Assembly: GCF_037126465.1 (NCBI RefSeq)
Contig: NC_088209.1
Location: forward strand, 25,301,146-25,365,145
Reading direction: 5' to 3'
DNA from: Ornithodoros turicata
Lineage: Eukaryota > Arthropoda > Arachnida > Ixodida > Argasidae
Length of the DNA stretch: 64,000 bases
Made by a program: the position numbers and the translations under genes. Every line of letters starts with the position of its first letter. Within the stretch, counting starts at the first letter, position 1. Shown here in pieces: positions 46,233 through 57,251 of this stretch. The notes below the pieces were generated by a model. It had not been told where the DNA came from. It worked only from the letters and a program-made list of their open reading frames with translations, and ran no database searches.

Positions 46233-46540
46233 AAAAAACACTAACATTTCGAGCAACGACCCGTGGTTATGTTTAAAAAATATTTTGGATTAAGTAAGCT
46301 CCATTTTGAACAAGCTGTGGGGATTCCATATCGGGCAGATATTGAAACGCAGCAAAGATTATATCTGTTGGTGGCACCAGAAATTGCTTATAAAGTTTGG
46401 CTCAACATGTGTAGAGTTCTTCGATGGAGATGACCATTAGAGCAAGAAAAAATGCAGAAATATCGTCAGCTGTACTATGTGCGCACGTGGCTTGGGAGGG
46501 AAAGGTTACGGTTGGCGCCGCAAAGTTTCTCCAAACAGTA
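46233..46540. other. No recognisable feature
   Basis: No ORF over 60 codons confined here, no repeat match. Confidence 0.35.
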
Positions 46541-46872
46541 CTCTCTTAGAAAAAAGGGTGGAGTAGTTAGACCTTTTAGGAGGCAATAGTTGTCGCATAT
46601 GTTGGTGCCTAAAAGGTTGCAAAGTTCTACCCGCTACCTCACTCTCAAAACAGAACTTCACCGCATAGCATGTTGTCCGCCAGCTATTGCCACGAATGAC
46701 AGGGTTACCGCTTCTGGTTCGGTGAGCGAGAGGGGCGTACGCCCATTTGTAGAAACTTGGATATATGATAATTGCCTTTACCACCCTTTTACCCATCTTT
46801 ATCAGACGCCATGTTGACCTAGGTGGTAACTATGGAAGTTATCACCTTTTCACACGTTTTTTTCTTAGAGTG
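46541..46872. mobile_element. Element M3, TA flanks, with an M2 arm inside
   Basis: Left tip CTCTCTTAGAAAAAAGGGTG and right tip TTTTTTTCTTAGAGTG are inverted and bounded by TA. GGAGTAGTTAGACCTTTT and AACTATGGAAGTTATCACC are diverged inner repeats. 46640-46776 is an M2 left arm. Confidence 0.65.
46640..46776. mobile_element. MITE M2, left arm
   Basis: CACTCTCAAAACAGAACTTC, then CCACGAATGACAGGGTTACC, GAGAGGGGCGTACGCCC and GATATATGATAATTGC. Mirror image of the right arm at 51883-52051. Confidence 0.75.
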
Positions 46873-47717
46873 TAGCAGTGCAAAGGCTTTAAGTGGTGGA
46901 CGGGATTATCAAGTTTCACGTCAGTGCGTCAGCGCGAAGGAAATGTGTTTCTTCATTTGAAAGCTTTCTAGGGGACAGAACTGGTGAGGTATGCGGGGTG
47001 GTGTAAATGTGAAGCACAGCGCTGTTGGCACTCCTCGAAAGTATACGATGGGATACTGGACTTCAGTGCGATTTCTGGTTGCGCAGATACCTTTATTTGT
47101 CGTTTCCATTCGTGCGAACTTACCCGGTGTTCGTTTTCCATAAAGATTTTCTTCTTCTTTCACGGCACCGTTTGTACTAAATTGTTTCTCTCTGTGTGCT
47201 TGGAACTTCGAAGACATTCAGGATTGCTCGGCACTTTATCCCTTGCTTATTGAGCTCACCTGCATCCATTTGCTTACAAACACAACAATCCCATTGCCGC
47301 TCTCAATACCGCGCATTTCGTGAGGCCTGGAATTGAATTTGGAAAGTGCGTATGCATGAAAGAAGAAAAAGTAGCACATCTCTTTTCAGATGACAATTTT
47401 TCGGTGTGACCAAAGCTGAGAAGTGCGGGAAATTTGAAAACAGCACAGTAACACTGGGTGCACAGGCTCGTCCACAGACGTTTGGCTCGCATTACGCGAC
47501 ACTGTGACTCAATTCGCGACATTTAATTTACGTTGTCAAATGACAGAGAGAGAGAGAGAGAGAGATAGAAAGGAAAAATGAATGACTGTACAATGTCAGT
47601 AATCAGAAAGATGTCCTGTATCTTTGGCTAGTCAGATATCTTTCTAATCAATTTTCACGATATTAGATATTAATTATATTAATTAAGGTGCTTGTACGGT
47701 ATATCGACTAGGTCCTA
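46873..47717. other. No recognisable feature
   Basis: (GA)n at about 47544-47565. ORFs of 82-98 codons overlap on both strands. Confidence 0.35.
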
Positions 47718-48178
47718 CACTCTAAGAAGAAAAGAAAAAAAAAGAATAGTTTTAGTCCTTTTGGAAACTAAATGCATTGCGACAAGAATTAGTCCATTTC
47801 GGGAGCAAGTGCACGGGACAAAACGAATGTCACAGAGTGGGGTCTGCATTTCACGCTCTGTTCTAAGAATCCTCCCTGGTACATATAGTTCACGTGCATG
47901 AATGACAATAATTTGAATTAAACCGCGAACTGTGATATGTCGAGTGATACAGAGTCTTACGACATGCACAGGACATCGAACTGTTGTTCCCTCTTTGTGG
48001 GTGGAAAATTGCTGAGTTAGCTGAACCTGTATAGCCTTATTCTATCAAATTCACGAAGGGCACGTATTTACATATAAACTATTGAATTCAGCAGACCATT
48101 TGCGAATTTCAGTGACTATATTTGAAGTCCTGGGGAGTAAATTTTGGGGTTAGGGAACTAAAATGGGGAGTAATGCAC
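47718..48178 (-). mobile_element. Element M4, copy 2 (minus)
   Basis: Starts CACTCTAAGAAGAAAAG after TA, then AACTAAATGCATTGC, ACAGAGTGGGGTCTGCATTT, TCGAGTGATAC, CTGAGTTAGCTGA and GGTTAGGGAACTAAAATGGG, the reverse order of copy 1. The far tip of copy 1 is missing. Confidence 0.7.
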
Positions 48179-50384
48179 TATTCGCATGCGAATGCACAGC
48201 GCACCGTTACTACGCTGACGCTGCTGCATACCATTTTCCTATTCCTGGAATCCTTGCGTCAATAAGTGAGGCTGCGTTTCCCGGGTTTCGGCGCCAAAAA
48301 AATGTAGGAAAAGGACCCAGGAACGATACTCAACAGCTTTAATGAAGAGTGGCTACACTATTATAGCACTACATTCAACAAGCGCAAGAATCTTCTGATT
48401 GGTCTCGCATGGAATGGCACGGCGGGCTCCAGGAACATGTTGCATACATCAAACGGACACTCACACTTCGTACAGGGAGAAGCAAACAGAAAGAGGGCTT
48501 GAAGCCTAAGACGGATACTCAAAAAGTGAACACACGCAATACGCAGGGACGAAAAACACGAAAACGAAACAGCGGCGCCTCCTCACGTGCATTTGTTTTC
48601 AGCCAGTAGCAAACGACATTCAAGAGGGTGTATTTGTATAGGAAGTATTAAGTATTTGAAGGTTATATTAAGATGCCTGTAGTTTTGAACGAAAATTATT
48701 TTATTCACAACTCCATAAACCTCGTAAGAATGGCTCATTCCGTGTATAGCATTCAATACAAAAAGGAAGGGATAATGACCCCCGCACTAACAAGGTGAAG
48801 CCTCATATGGTCTCGGTCCAAAACCCGTATATACACAGAGTGGCGGCGGGTAATCTGTAATCAATTATAATTACGGATCATTAGTGCCCATGCGACTAGC
48901 CGTTGCAATCGACGTCCCAGGTTTCTCATCGATCGCCGATTGGAGCAATTAATTAAATATTGTTCAAGCAGTCAAGCAGCTTTGACGGTGCGCTCTGTAT
49001 TGATAGAATTATGGACAAAGCACGCCGTTTTTTTGGGGGGTGGGGGAGGGGTCCACAAACTAGCGCGTCGATATCGATTGGGACTCCTTCCGTTTTGGTC
49101 CTTTCTGCAGGCATCGACATCCTCATGTACACGAGTGCACGATAAAACGAAGTTGCCTAATCTCTGCGCATAGCGACGCCTCCTCTGCCATGGTATTCGG
49201 ACCATTGACGTTTGTAGCTCGTCGTACTGAGACGTATATAGTACGACTTTACCTTTTACAACAGATGGCGTAGATGCAAGCCAGCTGGTGGATAAACTCT
49301 ATGATAGGAGAGCCTGAACGATGGGCGAAAAACACGCAGCAATACACGAACATGACGGCTCCAAGTCGACTTGAGTCCGGTTCGAAGTCGACCTGAAGCC
49401 GACGCAAAGCCGGTTGGAGCCGTCGTGAACCATCGTGCTTGTGTCGTGTTATGTGTTCTTCGGCCATCGCTCGGGCTCACATATCATACGTTTAGCAAGG
49501 CATCGCTTCGTCCTTTTTTTTCTGTAGTGTTGCTAGTCATTAATATGACTCGATGCAGAAAAAAAAGAAGAAAAGAAAGAAAAAAGCTTACAAACGAGCC
49601 TTCGGTAACAAATGTTTCTACTACGTGGATGAACTATGCAGCAACGTCATCCGCAACTGAGTCGTAAATCCGATAGAACTCTCTATTCACAGCAACCTAC
49701 AATCTAGGCAAATGGACGATAGGTGCAGCTGTATACAATGCGTAGTAGGGCCTTCTCTTGATGTTATCACGTGGATACGTCAAACCACAGAACCTGCGGA
49801 GTCTAGTAAGTTTACCCAGTGGACCTGGTATCTTACCCACGTAACGCCACTGCCCTGGAGGGGAAAACGAAAGGAGGCTCGGTATCTCACCGAAGAGAAA
49901 GGAAAAATAAGGAGATCACTTAAGTCTTCACGCCTAGCCTTGGCATAGAAGTGGTGGTGTTCCCCTTGTTTTCGTTTTGTCTTTCTTAGTTCCACTTGCG
50001 AGAGCGCGTGTCGTTTTAGAGATGTCCGCAGATGCCCGCTGGGTCAGTTCCGTGCTGCGTACTCTTGCTTCTGTATTTCGCTTACTTTTTTTCGCGGTCC
50101 TTCTATGCTTGTTCGTGCTTTGTCGTTTTCTTTGAATCGCCGACCGCTAGAATGTTGGACTTGAACTCTCAAAATGCTGAGAATGTATGAGTAGCACGTC
50201 TGCGTTGTTGTTGTTGTTTCTTTCTTTTTGCCGGCCTCATCGATGAATAGAAGATAGTCTTTGGAGCCTTTTTTTTTTGTTTCCTACACCGTAAAGGTAT
50301 TTTGCTCTTGCCGACTTTATTGGGCAGGCCTGTTTGATTTGCGAGTGTATCCAATGGTTTTATATTATTGGTGCTTTTTCTCCG
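48179..50384. other. Unassigned; one hairpin
   Basis: The hairpin at 49301-49485 is listed separately. ATTCGCATGCGAAT is a short palindrome near 48180. ORFs of 61-98 codons have no motif. Confidence 0.35.
49301..49485. repeat. Imperfect hairpin with about 75-bp arms
   Basis: GAGCCTGAACGATGGGCGAA, ACACGCAGCAATACACGAA and ATGACGGCTCCAA on the left pair with TTGGAGCCGTCGTGAACC and GGCCATCGCTCGGGCTC on the right. The centre has GTCGACTTGAGTC/GAAGTCGAC. Probably a small foldback element. Confidence 0.6.
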
Positions 50385-50640
50385 CTGGCATTCCACGCCA
50401 AACTGGGAGGTGACCCGTGTTCGCGAATCTGGGCGCCGGCTGTGCCGTCTGGGTGTTTTTTCTGGGTTTTGTTCAGACGCTTTAAGACAAATGTCGGCTC
50501 AGTTTCCTGTGAAGTCTGCCCAGGGTGCACGATCGCCCCCGCTTGCTATAGTCGTAACGTTGGCCACCTGAGCGTGGGCGACTATGGCAAGCAGTTCCGT
50601 CATCACCACCACTACCACCACCACCGTAGCAGCTTTTTCG
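50385..50640 (+). mobile_element. SINE S3, longest copy
   Basis: A B-box-like GTGTTCGCGAATC, GCCGGCTGTGCCGTCTGG, GACAAATGTCGGCTCAG and CCAGGGTGCACGATC, then CTATAGTCGTAACG, ACTATGGCAAGCAGTTCC and a (CAC)n tail. Close to S2 in the body but with a distinct 3' part. Confidence 0.75.
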
Positions 50641-50867
50641 ACAGTCGGTATGGACTGGTAGCATGTACAGGCGAGCTCCTAGATCGTACAAGTACCTGTA
50701 GTTAGGGCTCATGATGTTTTTTTTTACATCAGTAGAGGTGCAATCTCAGCAGATTTTTCTATACGATAGCCTGTGCCTTCAGTGCCCTTACGTCGCAATT
50801 TTCGTCCCAATAGCTGTCATAGTTTCTTTTCAGAAAATTTAAATTGATAATTACGGGCAACGCTGTG

Positions 50868-51115
50868 TCGAAGTGGTCACCAAATGCGCATTGCTCGTCG
50901 ACTACGGCGGAAAGCTACATTGCATGCGGACAACACTGGGTCTAAAACGAAAGAAGTTTGCTATATACGTGTCGGCTACGCAGCCATACCAGCAAGTCAG
51001 TCGGGGTGATACACACTGTTGCTTGAAGAATTGGAGATTATTTGCCACTAGACGTCGCCTCGAGCCATTTTACCTCAATTTTGCTCGAAAATTTTAAAAA
51101 ATATTGAGCGCTCTC
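50868..51115 (+). repeat. Dispersed repeat Z, uninterrupted copy
   Basis: Matches 23385-23925 read in reverse, without the H1 insertion: TGCGGACAACACTGGGTCTA, ACGTGTCGGCTACG, CCAGCAAGTCAGTCGGGG, GAGATTATTTGCCACTAG. Confidence 0.75.
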
Positions 51116-51168
51116 TGTCACATTTCTAAGTTCTGCAGGGTTTACATGCAGCAAGCTGTAACTGCGTA

Positions 51169-51416
51169 CACTCTTAAAGATGAACTTCATCGCATAGCAC
51201 GCTCCTAACCAACTATCATCTCGAATGATATTGTTATCTGCCCTGATTTGTTGAAAACGGGAGGCGTACACCTTTTTATGAAACTTATGCTGTTCATAAT
51301 TGTCACAAAAAAGGCGTACGCCTCCCGTTTTCAACAAATCATGGCAGATATCGATATCATTCGAGATTATGGTTGGCTATGGGAGTGCTGTGCGGTGAAG
51401 TTCATTTCTAAGAGCA
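51169..51416. mobile_element. MITE M1, full-length copy
   Basis: CACTCTTAAAGATGAACTTC after TA; the right arm ends GTTCATTTCTAAGAG. The central hairpin GAAACTTATGCTGTTCAT is intact. Confidence 0.88.
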
Positions 51417-51429
51417 CTTTCACCATCAA

Positions 51430-51665
51430 ACTGCTAAAACAGAACTTCACCACATAGCACGCTCCTAGCCAACCATCATTCCGAAAGATATCATTCTGTG
51501 CATTGATTCGTTGAAAATGGGAGGAGGCGCCTATCTGGGACAGATTATCTTGTCCCAGATAGGCGCCTCCCCCCTGTTTTGAAGAAATCATGACACAGAA
51601 TGATATCATTCGGCATGATGGTTGGCTAGGATCGTGTTATGTGGTGAAGTTATGTTTTAACAGTG
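51430..51665. mobile_element. MITE M1 variant with a different central hairpin
   Basis: The arms are M1 (AACTTCACCACATAGCACGC) but the centre is GGAGGAGGCGCCTATCTGGG around GACAGATTATCTTGTC, not the usual GGCGTACGCC/GTGACA. 236 bp; it starts 14 bp after the previous M1. Confidence 0.8.
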
Positions 51666-51670
51666 CACCA

Positions 51671-51845
51671 TCATTTCTAAGAGTGTGGTTGGCTAGGAGC
51701 GTGCTATGCGGTGAAGTTCATTTTTAAGAAGTCGGCCCAGGACGCACAATCCCCAGGGCGTCAGTCGTTGCCCACATCTGTGAGGCCCACAGCAGCGAGG
51801 CCTTTCACAATCAGCACCACCACCACCATTTTTAATGGTGTACGC
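51671..51845. mobile_element. M1 arm fused to SINE S2 3' end and an M1-type tip
   Basis: CATTTCTAAGAGTG and GGTTGGCTAGGAGCGTGCTA give M1 right-arm pieces ending TTCATTTTTAAG. Then AGTCGGCCCAGGACGCAC to ACCACCACCACC is S2, followed by ATTTTTAATGGTGTA, an M1-like end. Confidence 0.7.
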
Positions 51846-51882
51846 CGTCAACTGCCTGTGTCTACTGTGTCAACTGTGGTTT

Positions 51883-52051
51883 GAAGAGAGAATGGGGCGT
51901 ACGCCTTTTCGTAGCAATTTTGATATATGGTAATTGCTACAAAAAGGCGTATGCCCCTTTCTCTCTCTTCAAACCAGAAGCGATAACCCTGTCATTCGTG
52001 GCAGTGGTTGGCGCACAACCTGCTATGCGGTGAAGTTCCGTTCCGAGAGTG
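51883..52051. mobile_element. MITE M2, central hairpin and right arm
   Basis: GAGAATGGGGCGTACGCC and GGCGTATGCCCCTTTCTC are inverted around GATATATGGTAATTGC. It ends GTTCCGTTCCGAGAGTG before TA. Confidence 0.75.
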
Positions 52052-52719
52052 TAGTTTTGACATGAAAGAGCGGTGGTGAATACGTACCGAAAAGAGCTTT
52101 CCCTCTGCTTACTGTTTCTTGTTTCGTTCTCTCCAGGCAAGTGATTGATTGATTGTAAGCAACTGTCCCGTTCGAATGCGCGTTTAAAACTGTCTTGCTT
52201 TTCATTTTTCTTTTAAATAAAGCCATCCATCAATCCATCTACGTTATTAAAACTCAATCTATATTGGAAACGTTGTGCAATAAATCAAACCTTGCTCACA
52301 AACAAACAAAAAGAAAACATAAAGAAAAAGAAAAAAGGAAACGTAATTGGGGGAACTGCCTCCTTTCAATCAACTTCATTCCGACATAACTTTGCGCTGT
52401 GTGCGCGTTCGATACCGCAAATAGACATGAAAGTTAGACTTGATATGCAAATTGATTGGAAAAAGCGGCAAAATCATGACAATTAATCATTCAACGTGTA
52501 AATAAGCGACAGCGGTAAACGTAAATCGGATGTTTGCTGGCCCTATAATTGTCGTCTGAACGATATTGTTGTCCCGGTGTATTTTAAGTATTATATGTCT
52601 CATGGTTTTCCTTGTGGTTGTTTCATTTTTGTCACTTCGGATTTTCTTCATTTAGTCGATGTAAAGTCGCAGGCCGCGAATCATTTTAGTACTTTCTTGG
52701 ATTAGATGCATAGCCACAA
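52052..52719. other. No recognisable feature
   Basis: AAATAAAGCCATCCATCAATCC near 52215 (about 20 bases) looks like a LINE-type 3' tail but has no partner. The rest is A/T-rich. Confidence 0.35.
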
Positions 52720-52905
52720 TCATCACTCCCTTTGTGGACTAAATGCATATGACAGTTTATGCGAAACTTAGGGACCTTTTACAGTGGCGGGGAGTAAATG
52801 TCATGGTCAGGGACAAAAATGGGGACTAGGTGCAATCTAGGGAACGAGAAGCTGCAATCCCTCCCTATAATTTACTCCATGTCTTGGAGGGCATAAATTA
52901 GTGGC
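52720..52905 (-). mobile_element. Element M4, fragment
   Basis: TTTGTGGACTAAATGCAT, CCTTTTACAGTGGCGGGGAG and GGGACTAGGTGCAATCTAGG repeat M4 words in a rearranged order. Confidence 0.5.
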
Positions 52906-52940
52906 AACATGGTGTCACTTCACTTGACAGGGGTGCCCCT

Positions 52941-53743
52941 TATACAGGGTGTTTCAGTTAAATCCCCGGGCTAAATAATTCGCGAACCGTTGCACCAATC
53001 GAATAACTTTCTTTTTTACAAGTATCTGTCCAATACCGCCTACAAGATGCGCACCGCGTGAATGAGCAGGAGGCGCTCATTATTTAAATAAAAATGCAAA
53101 TGAGTTTCGTAAAAAAGCGTAACTTCTAAAGCAGGGCGCTGTCGGTATTAAAATGGGTACTACCCCTTTTGGGACCTTCAGTGGACACCTTTCAGAGAAA
53201 AATCTGCCACCGAAGCGGGTCATTTGTTGCAGTAATTAATTGGTTTCGGTTTACGTATTTTTGTCGCGGCTGGTCGCGGCGAAGCGCAAAAAGACGCTCT
53301 TTCACTCCCTTATCCATCAATGAATTACGTCCTTACACCAATGAATTACACCAATGAATTACACCAATGAATTACACCAATGAATTACGTCCTTTTGCGC
53401 TTCGCCGCGACCAGCCGCGACAAAAATACGTAAACCGAAACCAATTAATTACTGCAACAAATGACCCGCTTCGGTGGCAGATTTTTCTCTGAAAGGTGTC
53501 CACTGAAGGTCCCAAAAGGGGTAGTACCCATTTTAATACCGACAGCGCCCTGCTTTAGAAGTTACGCTTTTTTACGAAACTCATTTGCATTTTTATTTAA
53601 ATAATGAGCGCCTCCCGCTCATTCACGCGGTGCGCATCTTGTAGGCGGTATTGGACAGATACTTGTAAAAAAGAAAGTTATTCGATTGGTGCACCGGTTC
53701 GCGAATTATTTAGCCCGGGGATTTAACTGAAACACCCTGTATA
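52941..53743. mobile_element. Element Q1: 803-bp near-perfect palindrome
   Basis: Arms 52941-53296 and 53388-53743 are each 356 bp, align without gaps and differ at three positions by my comparison. The tips are TATACAGGGTGTTTCAGTTA and complement, within TA. The 91-bp centre holds four copies of a 13-bp unit ACACCAATGAATT (about 53335-53387). No ORF with a motif. The terminal style (TACAGGGTGT) resembles P1/P2. Confidence 0.95.
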
Positions 53744-55359
53744 TGTCAGAAGGCCTATGCCATCCCCAACCGAAGAGTGCAAAGTAATGAAAATAAATTG
53801 ATTATTTCATGAAATGTGCAATAGAGATATATGCATGAATTCTGATTTGAAACCAACACTTCCAGGGACGAAAAAAAAAGGGTCCACATTCAATCGAACT
53901 CGTGTATTTCGGAACAAGTTCAACTCGTCCACTTTTCACAAAGCTAATTGGCTCATTATCTAATAACGGTTCTCTTTCTTCTTCATTCGCTCCAAATCTG
54001 CAATAAGCACCGCACAGTTCCTTAAGAGCGTCAGCAGCTTCAGTCCCAGTTACATCGGTTTGCACGCACGCTAGACAGTCCATTGTCCGGCGAGGATCAC
54101 AATGGGACGTACAAGCCATGCGGTTCTCGCGGAGAACAAAGAATGTATGGAGTCCACCAATGCCAAGTTGCCTTTGGAAAACAATGATGTCCTCTCGAAG
54201 GCGCCTGCCTGTTTGTATGCAGAGGCGCAACGTGCATCCTTGCAGTTTGTAAGCTTAGCCCGGTTGCTTGGCGTTCCACATGGACGTACGAGGAAAAACC
54301 GACGTTGGCAGAAGGTACTCACAAGGTCTATGCTGAGTCCCTGGCATACTGCTCAATTTCTTCCGTATGGCAATTTGAAGAATATTCTCGGAGCAGGGAA
54401 GAGTGTCCTTTTATATTCCAAGTGCTGCGGCATTCTGAATGAGCCATGCATTGTTTGAGTGCCAAGGATATACGTGAACGGCAGTGGTAATCAACCAAAT
54501 TGTAGTCTTTATGGGTTATTCGGAACTACGTGGGGTGTTACTTATCTTTCTGTTCAAACAGCTTGCACACGAGTAATGAGGCAGGTACAAGTACGTCTCA
54601 ACGTGAGATTGAGAGGGAGTAGGGGTCTAGGGGTGCATGATCGTCGTTAAACAGAGTATACACACCGAAGTTGATAGCTTCCAGCTTTGGCTACAATGTA
54701 TGCGAATTTATGCTAAATCTGGGAAAGACATTCTTTTCACGTTGCTTCGATAAACAATTGACAAACTCCATAGACCAGTTTGCGCGCCTGACGTCACCCT
54801 TTAGCGGTGGCGCTGCAGTCAGCAGATCGTCTGCTTGGTGTGGGCAAAACGCAATCAATTGGAGTGACTGGAGTGATCGCATACATGCAAACTGGGCATT
54901 GCGCAAAGTCGTGTATCTTTTGGGTACATAACCCGATAGGAAATGGTGGCGAAATCACTTTTCGCCAGTTTCCGCGCAACGCAGAACGAAGAAATCGTTT
55001 GATCGCTGCAGTTAAACGGAAAGATTCCCTGACATCGCCTTTGTGAGATTCCCTCGCGATACCCGTGTACAAATATAAACGACACTAGCACGAATCGCTG
55101 CACGGTAGCAAAGTGGAGCTGCTTTCAGAAACGCCCTGATCAAACAGCTCACCTAAGGTGAAGCAATTGTGTGCTTATAGTGACTTGTACGCTTGCACAG
55201 CATCAGCAGTGAACTGGCTCGACGAAAATATATTAGATAAACTACGATGGTGATCGTGATCGGCAGTAAGTTCTGTGGCTGGTAGTACTAATAATGGTAC
55301 TGTGATGTTACACGTACGGTTTGTCTGCGCAGTGTGGCGATACGTTGCAGGTGCTGCAC
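53744..55359. other. Unassigned; one coding-like ORF
   Basis: See the candidate at 53802-54230. A TGACGTCA lies at 54789-54796. Other ORFs of 60-118 codons overlap on both strands. Confidence 0.3.
53802..54230 (-). CDS. Hypothetical ORF of 142 codons, possibly a decayed or partial gene
   Basis: The translation is compositionally balanced with ten cysteines, including DCLAC, HC and CGAYC patterns, and the acidic block GANEEEREPLLDNEP. It is less biased than other ORFs in the window. The upstream frame is closed about 13 codons before the first Met, and an overlapping minus-strand ORF in another frame reaches 54322, so a frameshift or splice is possible. I recognise no family. A plus-strand ORF (54102-54458) overlaps, so this may be chance. 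Confidence 0.25.
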   Translation of the reverse strand: MRLCIQTGRRLREDIIVFQRQLGIGGLHTFFVLRENRMACTSHCDPRRTMDCLACVQTDVTGTEAADALKELCGAYCRFGANEEEREPLLDNEPISFVKSGRVELVPKYTSSIECGPFFFRPWKCWFQIRIHAYISIAHFMK

Positions 55360-55545
55360 GGTAAGACTGTGTGCGGATAATTTCGACAACCTGGGGTTCT
55401 TTCGACGTGCGCCAGAAACCTCCGACACAAGGTGCCGGAAGCAATGTTTACCTCCCCCACATTGCTACCATCCTGGGCCGGGATCGAACCCGGGATCTTG
55501 AGCTCGGCAAGCCAACACGTTACCGTTGGCTTCTTCTTCGTCTTC
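55360..55545 (-). mobile_element. SINE S4: tRNA-derived, tick Ruka-like type
   Basis: Minus strand: CGGTAACGTGTTGGCTTGCC then CCCGGGTTCGATCCCGGCC (B box), a spacer, and GGTTTCTGGCGCACG, GAAAGAACCCCAGGTTGTC, GAAATTATCCGC. The AAAGAACCCCAGGTGGTC-type core is widespread in invertebrate tRNA-derived SINEs, including those of ticks. The family name is from memory and unverified. Confidence 0.7.
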
Positions 55546-56737
55546 TTCTAACTGGTGTGGCGCACAGGCAGTATGCAATATAGGCCACGGGTCAATGTGT
55601 CGGTGCAAGGGGGGATGAGCCTTATCCCCGATCTCAATCTTATCGTTATCTCATAACGCCCGTTAAATGTATCACTTCGGCCCGTGATTCGCCGCGATCT
55701 CTTGCGCGAGCCTACCACAGCGGCTTTGGAGGGCGCGAACTTTAAATATAACGAGAACGACCGCTATATGAAAGTTCAAGTTATTTCAAGCGGCAGGGGA
55801 TCGTTATGTTGTATACCGTTCATAAACAACTTCACCTTCTAGCGACAGTTGTCTGATTCCTTCAGAGCTCTAAATTATTTCGGATATTGTGAAAAGAGAC
55901 AGTCGGGAGCGGTGTAGCAGCGCAACATGACCGAGAGCTTGCGGAAAGCGTTCGCACGCTGCGTTTGTGTTTTCCCACACCAACCCCGATCATGCGCAGA
56001 TGGCGTCTCTTTTTTGGAAACAGTAAAGTGTTTTATATACTGCTGTTGTTCTAAACAAACACTCATCATTTTTTCTTCTTTGGAGCTGCTCGAACCGTTT
56101 CCCCATGTATCTGTTTGCCTTATGTTTGTCGCTACCGGTAAATATGTTGGTGCTACCGGACCCTACACGGGAACTTCTTTGTAGGAGCAATATCTCTCTC
56201 ATACGCTCGATGTGTGCAGCTCACCTGACGTGTACAAGTTCTAGCATACCGAGTGGAAAGATACGGGAACGTATTTTTTTGCATTTCAATCGCGAACATG
56301 AAATCCCCCTTGTCACAAACTGCCACTGCTTGTCAATATTTCGCGCTATTCCGGACGCTCTAAATGCACTTACGATTCAGCAAGCATCCCTGCTTGACCG
56401 GAAGTCGCGCGATATCGACGGAAGTTCGATCTCAACATCGCATTTCCTTTCTGCGTCGTCGTCTTCTACTTCTCCTTTTTCTTATTCACTTCTGGTTTTC
56501 GATGTTGCTCTTCGGTTTTTGTATGCACACTTACATATACGACGATAGTGCTCATTTTTTTTTTTCAAAGCGCTTCCTTCCTGTAAGGAATTTCAAAGCG
56601 ATCCAATCATTCTCTTGCTCGCGTATACGTATTTGGAAATATGTACCGTCTCCATGGCAATGTGGGAAAACAGTCGGATGTTGAAAATCTTGCGCCATAC
56701 GCGCGGTGATGGTGATGTGATAAAGAAAAAAACAATG
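55546..56737. other. No recognisable feature
   Basis: ORFs up to 147 codons (56105-56548 plus) are serine/leucine-rich translations lacking motifs. Confidence 0.35.
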
Positions 56738-57010
56738 GGGGGGATATATTTATTAGACGAAAAGGAAAAAAAAGGGGAAAGGTCAGCCAAACGAGACGTC
56801 GGCTTGCTATTCCAGAAATAAATAAATAAATAAATAAATTTAAGAAATAATAAATAAATAAATAAAAAGAAAAGCAAAGAATTAAAGAAAGAAAGAAAAT
56901 TAAGAAATAAGAAATAAATAAAAAGAAAAAGGAATTAGGAAATAAAGGATAAACTAACAAATGATGAAATAAGGATGAGGTAGGTGCAAAATGATGGTAG
57001 GATGGGTGCG
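56738..57010 (-). repeat. Repeat U, third copy
   Basis: GGAATAGCAAGCCGACGTCT, GTTTGGCTGACCTTTCCCC and TCTAATAAATATATCCCCC on the minus strand. The A-rich plus-strand stretch 56815-56955 corresponds to 27265-27355. Confidence 0.6.
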
Positions 57011-57251
57011 TACGGTATCGCTGCAGTAATACGGCCTTGACTTTAGGCATCGCTTGTCGAGCCTCCGTAAGTGTTGTACTAAATAATGATCTCATTTTCG
57101 GTCGCCGGTATATGAATGACTCCCGGTAGCAATTCTAAGATGCCGGTGCTGAGAGACAAGCAGAACTTTTGGTGAATAAACGCTGTAATGATCTATACCT
57201 AAATCTATACAGCCTGAAATTTTTGTTGCAAGTCATACGAAGTCTCCGTAT

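Noticed and set aside
26490..47969. Similar short ORFs in the two M4 copies (both contain PLCD and VAMHLV)
   Set aside because: The DNA differences between the copies fall at all three codon positions with many amino-acid changes, so the frame is shared because the repeat is shared, not because of protein selection.
53335..53387. Short regular repeats that could suggest a CRISPR array
   Set aside because: Four directly adjacent 13-bp units without spacers inside the loop of a transposon palindrome; a eukaryotic context.
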